Source: Eubacterium sp. (GTDB taxonomy: Bacteria > Bacillota > Clostridia > Acetivibrionales > DSM-1351). Taken from it: a DNA stretch of 33,820 nt. Shown one piece after another: positions 24,710 to 31,029 of this stretch. Location of the stretch: contig JAQSXC010000029.1 of assembly GCA_029266335.1 (NCBI GenBank), forward strand, positions 1-33,820. The letters run 5' to 3'. A program made the position numbers and the translations under genes. The notes under the pieces are model-generated. The model was not told the DNA's origin and did no database searches. It was given only the letters and a program-made list of their open reading frames with translations. How positions within the stretch are numbered: position 1 is the stretch's first letter; every line of letters starts with the position of its first letter.

Positions 24710-25789
24710 ATGTTTGATAAACTGCAGTCAGCAGAAGACAGATACGAAGAAATAAGCCATAAGCTAAGCGATCCTGATATAATTAATAATCAGGATGAAT
24801 ATAGAAAATATATGAAAGAATATTCTGAGCTTGAGGAAATAGTTCAGAAGTTCAGAGAGTACAAAAAGGTAACAGCTGAGATTGAGGAAGCCAGAGAATT
24901 GTTGAACGAAACCCTGGACAAGGATTTCAGAGATATGGTTCAGTCCGAGTTTGAGGATGCTCAGGAAAAACTGGAGGGAATCAAGAAGCAGCTTAAGATA
25001 ATGATAGTTCCAAAGGATCCTAATGACGACAAAAACGTAATTATTGAAATCCGTGGAGGCGCCGGAGGTGAAGAGGCAGCCCTGTTTGCAGGAGTTCTCT
25101 TCAGATCCATGACCAGATATGCGGAAAGAAAGCGCTGGAAAACTGAAATACTTGATTCAAACCCTACAGAATTAGGTGGCTTCAAGGAAGTTGTCTTTGC
25201 CATAGAAGGAAAGGGTGCGTACAGCCGCCTGAAATTTGAGAGTGGGGTTCACAGAGTACAAAGAGTCCCATCTACAGAGTCCAGCGGACGTATTCACACG
25301 TCAACTATTACTGTTGCTGTTCTTCCGGAAGTAGAAGAAGTGGATGTAGATATCAATCCAAATGATCTGAGGATTGATACTTACAGAGCAAGCGGTGCCG
25401 GCGGACAGCACATTAACAAGACCGATTCAGCAATCAGAATAACACATTTACCGACCGGCTTAGTTGTAGCCTGCCAGGATGAGCGTTCGCAGCATAAGAA
25501 TAAAGACAGAGCTATGAAGATCCTGAGATCAAAGCTTTATGAAATAGCTCAGGAACAGCAGAACAATGAGGTGGCTCAGGATAGAAAAAACCAGGTTGGT
25601 ACAGGTGACAGAAGTGAAAGAATCAGAACCTATAACTATCCTCAGGGAAGAGTAACCGACCATAGAATAAATCTTACGCTTTATAAGCTTGACCAGATTC
25701 TCGACGGAGATCTGGATGAAATAATCGATGCACTTATAACCACTGACCAATCCGAAAAATTAGGCGGCGGAAGTGACGATGACGAGTAA
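24710..25789 (+). CDS. prfA: Peptide chain release factor 1
   Basis: A 359-residue class I release factor that reads UAA and UAG and triggers peptide release on the ribosome. The N-terminal helical domain is followed by the codon-reading P-x-T motif as Pro187-Ser188-Thr189, and the catalytic GGQ is at 231-233 in [13 protein letters not shown]1-specific context ([15 protein letters not shown]) separates it from RF2. The start is ATG 24710 after GGTGGAGGA; the frame runs open to 24644 but without a ribosome-binding site. A shortened MITE-like element begins at its stop codon. In many Firmicutes prmC (the GGQ methyltransferase) follows prfA, but here a ZIP transporter does. Confidence 0.97.
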   Translation: MFDKLQSAEDRYEEISHKLSDPDIINNQDEYRKYMKEYSELEEIVQKFREYKKVTAEIEEARELLNETLDKDFRDMVQSEFEDAQEKLEGIKKQLKIMIVPKDPNDDKNVIIEIRGGAGGEEAALFAGVLFRSMTRYAERKRWKTEILDSNPTELGGFKEVVFAIEGKGAYSRLKFESGVHRVQRVPSTESSGRIHTSTITVAVLPEVEEVDVDINPNDLRIDTYRASGAGGQHINKTDSAIRITHLPTGLVVACQDERSQHKNKDRAMKILRSKLYEIAQEQQNNEVAQDRKNQVGTGDRSERIRTYNYPQGRVTDHRINLTLYKLDQILDGDLDEIIDALITTDQSEKLGGGSDDDE

Positions 25790-25855
25790 GGAACATTTAA
25801 ATAATAACTTAAACTGTCTCCCTTGAAAATTGGGTTTTATTATTAAATTGTTCCT
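25788..25855 (+). repeat. MITE-like element, shortened copy 3
   Basis: The ends GGAACATTTAAATAATAA (25790-25807) and TTATTATTAAATTGTTCC (about 25837-25853) are inverted repeats. The right end also shares CTTGAAAATTGGGTTTTATT with copy 1. The central 110 bp or so of the full element is missing, leaving a single hairpin that could now serve as a prfA terminator. Confidence 0.6.
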
Positions 25856-25936
25856 AAATCAGGACGAATTATTAATAATCTGCGGCAGCCTGGAATAGTA
25901 TGTCTTAAAGACTAACTATCAAAGGATGGAATTGCC

Positions 25937-26680
25937 GTGGAACACATATTAAAAATAGCAATAGTAGGCTTGATATCAGGAATTACCGGAACGGGTATTG
26001 GTGGATTGATAGCCTTTTTTGTGGGCAAAAATATAAGTAACAGAATATTGAGCTCGATTCTGGAATTTTCAGCAGGACTTATGACTTCGGTGGTATGCTT
26101 TGAACTGATACCGGAAGCTGTTAAAATAGCTGGCTTGAATCTTACCATAATCGGCGTATTGGCAGGTATACTTTTGGTGATTGTAATTGATGACTTTGTA
26201 AAGCAGTTGGATGCTGTAAAAAACACAAAAGGAAACTCAAATCTTCTAAGAACAGGAATACTGGTTTCAATAGGTCTTGCACTGCACAATCTGCCGGAAG
26301 GTTTTGCAGTAGGGTCGGGTTTTGAAGCATCAATGAGCCTGGGAATTACGCTGACACTGATAATAGCAATACACGACATACCTGAAGGTATTGCTATGGC
26401 CCTGCCCATGAAGGTTGGAGGCTTTTCGGCAGCCAAAGCTTTTCTGCTGACCATACTCTCAGGCGTTCCCATGGGTATTGGTGCTCTGATTGGCGCTGTC
26501 CTTGGACACGTTTCGGAACAGTTTATAGCAGTATGCCTGGGGCTTGCCGGTGGCGCCATGCTGTTCGTTGTCTATGGAGAGCTGATTCCGGAATCAAAGA
26601 GGATTTATCTGGGCAGAATGTCCTCTGTTGGCAATATATTAGGTATTTTGTGTGGTATAATAGTAACTATGGTTAATTGA
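25937..26680 (+). CDS. ZIP family divalent metal transporter
   Basis: A 247-residue membrane protein with about eight hydrophobic segments. The two ZIP metal-binding helices are clear: HNLPEGFAVG (near residue 117) and HDIPEGIAMALP (near 146), whose His and Glu residues form the binuclear site. ZIP proteins import zinc, iron or manganese into the cytoplasm; GufA/ZupT-like members are the nearest match. The start is GTG 25937 with AAAGGATGG as ribosome-binding site. It lies between prfA and the Sua5-type gene with no evident terminator before the latter, so co-transcription is possible. Metal specificity is not predictable. Confidence 0.92.
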   Translation: MEHILKIAIVGLISGITGTGIGGLIAFFVGKNISNRILSSILEFSAGLMTSVVCFELIPEAVKIAGLNLTIIGVLAGILLVIVIDDFVKQLDAVKNTKGNSNLLRTGILVSIGLALHNLPEGFAVGSGFEASMSLGITLTLIIAIHDIPEGIAMALPMKVGGFSAAKAFLLTILSGVPMGIGALIGAVLGHVSEQFIAVCLGLAGGAMLFVVYGELIPESKRIYLGRMSSVGNILGILCGIIVTMVN

Positions 26681-26768
26681 CTTAATGGTTAATGACTTAT
26701 TGATTAAATACATTAAACTGATGTAACAAAGGGATATGCATAAAGAATGTACCAAGGCTGGAGGAAGT

Positions 26769-27824
26769 ATGAATACACGAGTCATAAAATTAGACCCTTT
26801 AAATATTGACATACAGAAACTAAGTGTTGCCGCGGAAGCGCTGAAGTTGGGCAAAATTGTTGCTTTTCCCACGGAAACGGTTTATGGCCTGGGAGCCAAT
26901 GCTTTAAATTCCGCAGCAGTTGAGCAGATATTCAAGGCAAAGGGACGCCCTTCCGACAATCCTCTTATTGTACATATAGCAGATAAGGACAAGGTGAAAG
27001 AGCTCACAGAAAGTATACCTGAAAAAGCTGCCGTATTGATGGACAAACTATGGCCCGGCCCGCTAACGCTTGTTATGAAAAAAAGCTCAGTAATACCGCA
27101 AATCATAACGGCCGGACTGGAAACTGTAGCAGTCCGCATGCCGGAGCATCCTGTAGCGAGAGAGCTGATACGGCTGGCAGGGATACCTGTAGCTGCGCCC
27201 AGCGCAAATGTGTCGGGGAAACCGAGTACCACAACGGCGCAGCACGTACTGGACGATCTGGACGGAAAGATAGAGATGGTGGTTGATGCAGGCAGTTCCC
27301 GGGTGGGTCTCGAATCAACAGTTCTGGATGTTACTGTGGAACCTCCTGTGCTGCTAAGGCCCGGTGGAGTTACACCCGGACAGATTGAAAAATATATTGG
27401 CCCCATTGACATTGATAAAACAATTTTGGGAAAAATAAATTCAGAAAATATTCCTAAATCTCCCGGGATGAAGTACACTCACTATTCTCCAAAAGCACAT
27501 GTGGTTATAGTAAAAGGTGAGGATCTGAAAAAACAGACAGAAAAGATACTTGAACTTGCTGATAGCAATAAAAAGGAAGGCAAAAAAGTGGGAGTATGTG
27601 CTACTCTTCAGACACAGGAAGCCTACCGGGGCTATGAAACAATTTCCGTGGGTGACAGAAATAAACCGGAAACAATAGCAGCCAGTCTGTTTTCAATACT
27701 AAGAGAATTTGATGACCGGGGAGTGGATATTATTCTTGCCGAGTCTGTCGATGATCACGAAGTAGGGCTTGCCATAATGAACAGGATGGTGAAAGCAGCG
27801 GGATATGATATTGTATATGCGTAA
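26769..27824 (+). CDS. tsaC: L-threonylcarbamoyladenylate synthase, Sua5 type
   Basis: A 351-residue cytoplasmic enzyme making threonylcarbamoyl-AMP from threonine, bicarbonate and ATP, the first step of tRNA t6A modification. The N-terminal YrdC domain has FPTETVYGLG, KGRPSDNPL, LWPGPLTLV, VAVRMPEHP and APSANVSGKPSTT. The C-terminal Sua5 domain (about 225-351) follows a PKSPGMKYTHYSPKA linker and is absent from short TsaC proteins, so this is the long form found in Bacillus YwlC. The start is ATG 26769 after CTGGAGG; the frame opens at ATG 26736 but without a good ribosome-binding site. It is followed 38 bp later by the YwlE-like phosphatase gene, preserving the ywlC-ywlE order known from Bacillus. 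Confidence 0.95.
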   Translation: MNTRVIKLDPLNIDIQKLSVAAEALKLGKIVAFPTETVYGLGANALNSAAVEQIFKAKGRPSDNPLIVHIADKDKVKELTESIPEKAAVLMDKLWPGPLTLVMKKSSVIPQIITAGLETVAVRMPEHPVARELIRLAGIPVAAPSANVSGKPSTTTAQHVLDDLDGKIEMVVDAGSSRVGLESTVLDVTVEPPVLLRPGGVTPGQIEKYIGPIDIDKTILGKINSENIPKSPGMKYTHYSPKAHVVIVKGEDLKKQTEKILELADSNKKEGKKVGVCATLQTQEAYRGYETISVGDRNKPETIAASLFSILREFDDRGVDIILAESVDDHEVGLAIMNRMVKAAGYDIVYA

Positions 27825-27862
27825 TAAAGAATTATTGGAGCATTACAAACTTGGAGGCACAA

Positions 27863-28393
27863 ATGATACAATCCCAGACAAACAGTAATTTTAAAAGGGA
27901 GAACAATAACATTAATAATATTGTATTTGTATGTACCGGAAATACCTGCAGGAGCTGTATGGCTGAATGGATTTTCAGGGCTTTTTCGCAGCAGGAGGCA
28001 GCTTTGGCGGAAATGGCAATCTCTTCGAGAGGAATTCAGGCTTTTGATGGGGAGCCTGCATCAGAGAATTCCATAACAGCACTAAAAAAGCTGTGGGATA
28101 TTGATATGGCCATTCATAAAGCAAGACTTCTGTCCCGTGAGGATATCAGTACTGCCGGTTTGGTTCTTACAATGACCAGGCAGCACAGGGATTTTCTCAA
28201 GAGCAGATTCCCTGACAAAAATACTGCTATTTTTACATTAAAGGAATATGCATATCCTAACCTTGCCTCTGATGGCAGAGCTCTGGATATTACCGATCCT
28301 TTCGGCATGTCCTACCAAAGCTATGAAACCTGCGCAAGAGAAATATTTGACAGTGTTCAGGAGGTCGTAAAAAAATTGGCGTCCCGGTATTAA
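27863..28393 (+). CDS. ywlE: Low-molecular-weight phosphatase, YwlE-like protein arginine phosphatase
   Basis: A 176-residue enzyme. The P-loop is VCTGNTCRS, with nucleophile Cys24 and Arg30. The residue equivalent to Thr11 of Bacillus YwlE is Thr28; a Thr here (rather than the Ile of tyrosine phosphatases) is known to favour phosphoarginine. The general-acid loop is DPFGMS. It would remove the arginine phosphorylation set by McsB, which marks proteins for ClpCP. It has an N-terminal extension of about 17 polar, Asn-rich residues compared with typical members, and Cys32 replaces the usual Pro after CRS. Start ATG 27863 follows GGAGG; a TTG at 27851 is part of that site. McsB is not in the window. 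Confidence 0.9.
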   Translation: MIQSQTNSNFKRENNNINNIVFVCTGNTCRSCMAEWIFRAFSQQEAALAEMAISSRGIQAFDGEPASENSITALKKLWDIDMAIHKARLLSREDISTAGLVLTMTRQHRDFLKSRFPDKNTAIFTLKEYAYPNLASDGRALDITDPFGMSYQSYETCAREIFDSVQEVVKKLASRY

Positions 28394-28420
28394 AATATAT
28401 TATTTACAGGGTACTTTTTT

Positions 28421-28449
28421 TTGACATGAGATAATTTATACTATAAAAT
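28421..28449 (+). promoter_or_regulatory. SigA promoter upstream of rpiB
   Basis: TTGACA (28421-28426), a 17-nt spacer and TAAAAT (28444-28449). The transcript would start near 28456, within the first arm of the structured element, leaving a leader of about 285 nt. Confidence 0.65.
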
Positions 28450-28586
28450 AATAACGAGGCGATTATAGATGTCCATAGTGTCCTTTCAGTACGCATTGAG
28501 AACACCTTCGCCTCGTTGAAACGCGCATTAAGTAAGAAAATTTTTTTACAACCGAAAAATTTTCTAATGAGCCTATGCGTTATAAG
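28449..28586 (+). repeat. Three-copy structured element, copy C (leader of rpiB)
   Basis: Stem 1 is AACGAGGCG (28453-28461)/CGCCTCGTT (28509-28517), perfect over 9 bp with a 47-nt variable loop. Stem 2 is AACGCGCAT (28520-28528)/ATGCGTT (28575-28581), containing the hairpin AAAATTTTT...GAAAAATTTT. A short AAAAC-TTC-GTTTTT hairpin (around 28600-28613) follows and could be a weak termination signal. The 346-bp gap 28394-28739 contains only the promoter, this element and its downstream leader. Confidence 0.65.
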
Positions 28587-28739
28587 AAATAGCATAAGGA
28601 AAACTTCGTTTTTGGAGAATTTTTGATATGTTTTCTTATAGTATCTAATTATAAATAAAATATTAGCACACAGGCTGAAAAACTTTATATGGTCTTTAAG
28701 GTAAGTAACTTTACTTTATGCCGGAAATGGAGATTGGTT

Positions 28740-29189
28740 TTGATTGCAATAGGAAGCGACCACGCTGGCTATCTGCTGAAGGCAGATATAATTAAATTTC
28801 TTGAAAGCAAAGGCTTTGAAGTTAAAGATTTTGGTACAAATTGTCCGGACTCGGTTGATTATCCTGATTATGGACAGGCTGTAGCTGAAGCTGTAAGCAA
28901 TAAGGAATGTGACAGAGGTATAGTAATCTGTGGTACCGGTATAGGAATTTCAATTGCTTGCAATAAGGTCCCGGGAATTAGAGCAGCATTGTGTACAGAC
29001 AGTTATATGGCTAAAATGAGCAGACAGCATAATGATGCAAATATTTTAGCTATAGGTGAAAGGGTTGTTGGTCCGGGAGTTGCATTTGATATTATTGAAA
29101 CCTGGCTTGAAACCGAATTTTTAGGTGGAAGGCATGGTAATAGAGTAGGTAAAATTTCAAATATTGAAAAAAAATATTTTACAAAGTGA
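28740..29189 (+). CDS. rpiB: Ribose-5-phosphate isomerase B
   Basis: A 149-residue enzyme interconverting ribose-5-phosphate and ribulose-5-phosphate in the pentose phosphate pathway. Motifs: IAIGSDHAG at the N-terminus, VDYPDYG, the GTGIGISIACNKVPGIRAALC region with the phosphate-binding loop, and RQHNDANILAIGERVVG. The start is TTG 28740: it gives the family's usual N-terminus and has GGAG (28729-28732) at good spacing, whereas upstream ATG 28689 would add a 17-residue tail unlike relatives. The upp gene begins 12 bp downstream, so the two form an operon, matching the conserved rpiB-upp proximity of Bacillus. Some family members act on galactose or allose phosphates. Confidence 0.95.
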   Translation: MIAIGSDHAGYLLKADIIKFLESKGFEVKDFGTNCPDSVDYPDYGQAVAEAVSNKECDRGIVICGTGIGISIACNKVPGIRAALCTDSYMAKMSRQHNDANILAIGERVVGPGVAFDIIETWLETEFLGGRHGNRVGKISNIEKKYFTK

Positions 29190-29201
29190 GGAATTAATAA
29201 A

Positions 29202-29831
29202 ATGGAAAGCGTATTTGTTTTTGATCACCCGCTGATACAACACAAAATATCGTTACTTAGGGACAAGAACACAAACACTAAGGAATTCAGAGAACTGGTT
29301 TCAGAAATAGCAATGCTTATGGGTTATGAAGTTACAAGAAATATGCCGCTTAAGGAAGTGGAGATTGAAACGCCTATTGGAATTGCAAAGACAAATATTA
29401 TATCCGGTAAAAAATTAGGAATAGTTCCGATTTTGAGAGCCGGCCTGGGAATGGTTGATGGTATGCTAAGACTGCTGCCAATGGCAAAGGTTGGACATAT
29501 AGGTCTATATAGAGATCCTGAAACACTGGAGCCTGTTGAATATTACTGCAAGCTTCCTGTGGATGTTGAAGAAAGAGAAATTGTTGTTCTTGATCCAATG
29601 TTGGCAACAGGCGGATCAGCATCAGCTGCTATCCAGTTCATTAAAAACAGAGGTGTCCAAAATATAAAATTGATGTGCCTCATAGCTGCAAAAGCAGGTA
29701 TCGAGAGAATACGCAAGGATCATCCTGATGTTGAAATATACTGTGCAGCTGTTGATGAGGTTTTAAATGATCATGCATACATTGTCCCCGGGCTGGGAGA
29801 TGCAGGAGATAGATTGTTTGGTACTAAATAA
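29202..29831 (+). CDS. upp: Uracil phosphoribosyltransferase
   Basis: A 209-residue enzyme converting uracil and PRPP to UMP in pyrimidine salvage. The sequence is near full-family length with [15 protein letters not shown] at the N-terminus, an [14 protein letters not shown] loop, [21 protein letters not shown], the PRPP-binding [10 protein letters not shown] and a C-terminal [16 protein letters not shown]. Ribosome-binding site GAGGAATT precedes ATG 29202. It is tightly coupled with rpiB. The nucleotide-salvage gene comEB follows after a 301-bp, hairpin-rich interval. Confidence 0.97.
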   Translation: MESVFVFDHPLIQHKISLLRDKNTNTKEFRELVSEIAMLMGYEVTRNMPLKEVEIETPIGIAKTNIISGKKLGIVPILRAGLGMVDGMLRLLPMAKVGHIGLYRDPETLEPVEYYCKLPVDVEEREIVVLDPMLATGGSASAAIQFIKNRGVQNIKLMCLIAAKAGIERIRKDHPDVEIYCAAVDEVLNDHAYIVPGLGDAGDRLFGTK

Positions 29832-29862
29832 AACATTTTGTACCTTCCTCAATATTTGAACA

Positions 29863-30120
29863 TAGCGGATTTTCTTGGCATATAGAAATTTACAACTTTT
29901 TAAATTTAGTGTGAGTACTATTAAAATTGAGTTTGAAAATTCAATCGGACACATTTCTATATGCAGGGTTTGAAAAGGGGAATCCCCCTTTCCGGTGTAG
30001 AGGGGGTGCTCAGGAGCGTTAGCTCCGTCGAAGGGGGAAGTAGTTCCCCCTAGCGAACAAGAAAATTTGCTCGCTAAATACAAATAAGCGCTAAAAAACT
30101 GAGTGTAGCGGATTTTCTTG
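29863..30120 (+). repeat. Direct-repeat-flanked, hairpin-rich interval between upp and comEB
   Basis: A perfect 15-bp direct repeat TAGCGGATTTTCTTG (29863-29877 and 30106-30120) flanks 228 bp. Inside are perfect 12-bp arms 29878-29889/29953-29964; a G4/C4 hairpin near 29974-29990; GGAGC-GTTA-GCTCC (30013-30026); AGGGGGAA/TTCCCCCT (30032-30051); and TAGCGA/TCGCTA (30051-30076), whose interior holds an inverted variant of the direct repeat. No ORF is present. It may be a small mobile element with target duplication, or a structured RNA. It fills the whole gap 29832-30132. Confidence 0.55.
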
Positions 30121-30132
30121 TAGGGGGTATTT

Positions 30133-30570
30133 ATGAGACCGTCTTGGGATGAGTATTTTATGCAGATAGTTGATTTGATAAAAACCAGATCAACATGCAT
30201 GAGAAGACAAGTTGGAGCAATTATTGTCAAAGACAAAAGAATACTTGCTACCGGCTACAATGGTGCACCTGTGGGTTGTAAGCACTGTTCGGAAGTTGGC
30301 TGCCTTAGAGAAAAGCTGAATATTCCATCAGGCCAGAGACATGAGCTATGCAGGGCCATACATGCAGAACAAAACGCTATAGTTCAGGCTGCCTACAGTG
30401 GAACCAGCGTAAATGGAGCTACATTATATGTAACTACCCAACCCTGTGTTTTATGCGCAAAGTTGGCTATCAATGCAGGAATAACCCGAATTGTATTCAA
30501 TGGGGAGTATCCTGATGAATTGTCGATGATATTGCTGGAGGAAGCCGGGATAGAGGTTGTAAAGGTTTAA
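30133..30570 (+). CDS. comEB: dCMP deaminase (ComEB family)
   Basis: A 145-residue zinc enzyme deaminating dCMP to dUMP to feed thymidylate synthesis. The catalytic zinc motif is His77-Ala-Glu79 (HAEQNA) with Cys105 and Cys108 in PCVLC. The extra Cys/His-rich insert [10 protein letters not shown] typical of ComEB/phage dCMP deaminases is present and may bind a second zinc. The start is ATG 30133 after AGGGGGT. Full-length MnaA-linked genes lie downstream, and a full MITE-like element begins exactly at its stop codon. A competence role is associated with Bacillus comEB by operon position only. Confidence 0.94.
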   Translation: MRPSWDEYFMQIVDLIKTRSTCMRRQVGAIIVKDKRILATGYNGAPVGCKHCSEVGCLREKLNIPSGQRHELCRAIHAEQNAIVQAAYSGTSVNGATLYVTTQPCVLCAKLAINAGITRIVFNGEYPDELSMILLEEAGIEVVKV

Positions 30571-30751
30571 GGTATGATAAAAAAATAAAACTCTGTTTTA
30601 AGGCGTGATATTTTTCGTCAAGACAAGGCGGAGGAAAGAGCAATAATTGCTTATTGCAACAAAGTACTGCGAAGCAGTGCTTTTCGATAAGGTCGTATTG
30701 GAGTGAAGTAGTTGTCTCAAAATGGTGAAATTATTATTTAATTATGCCTAA
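30568..30751 (-). repeat. MITE-like element, copy 2 (full length, inverted relative to copy 1)
   Basis: On the minus strand this 184-bp stretch matches copy 1 (1591-1774) along its length. It shares the central TACTGCTTCGCAGTA-like palindrome, the AGCAATTATTGC block, the CTCCGCC block and the outer inverted repeats (AGGTATGATAAAAAAATAA at the left, TTATTTAATTATGCCT at the right). It begins at the comEB stop codon. Opposite orientations of two full copies argue for mobility rather than a fixed regulatory role. Confidence 0.7.
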
Positions 30752-30773
30752 AGTATTTTGATGAAATTTATAA

Positions 30774-31019
30774 AGAGGGAGTTGGTTATCTCCCTCTATT
30801 TTGATTATAAAGGAAATAGCTTGCGCAAAAGTATTGTGGTAAAGTACTTGCCAATAAGCTATTTCCTTAATAATGAGGCGCGCTGTGAGGGGACTCATTT
30901 CACAGCCTCGAAGGGGATGATACTGTATTATCCCCGAGTAAAATCAAAATTTACCTCACTAGAGAGTTAATCTTTCTATGTGCCGGTGGGGTAAATCAAT
31001 TTTAACACATCGGGCACAT
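30774..31019 (+). other. Run of consecutive stem-loops upstream of the TagO-MnaA gene
   Basis: Stems in order: AGAGGGAG/CTCCCTCT (30774-30797); a perfect 13-bp pair at 30810-30822/30856-30868; GCTGTGA/TCACAGC (30882-30906); GGGGATGATA/TATTATCCCC (30913-30935); 11 bp at 30949-30959/30986-30996; and ATGTGCC/GGCACAT (30978-30984/31013-31019). The last two interleave, so they form either a pseudoknot or alternative states, and the final arm ends one base before the GGAGG of the next gene. With the MITE-like copy this fills the 459-bp gap 30571-31029. Confidence 0.55.
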
Positions 31020-31029
31020 GGAGGGTAAA

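Noticed and set aside
25912-26559. 215-codon minus-strand frame opposite the ZIP transporter gene
   Set aside because: It mirrors the hydrophobic ZIP coding frame; its composition (Pro/Ala/Ile-rich) and lack of a ribosome-binding site mark it as a shadow.
30758-30970. 70-codon frame upstream of the TagO-MnaA gene
   Set aside because: It is built entirely from the arms of consecutive stem-loops, lacks a ribosome-binding site and resembles no family; a chance frame across structured DNA.
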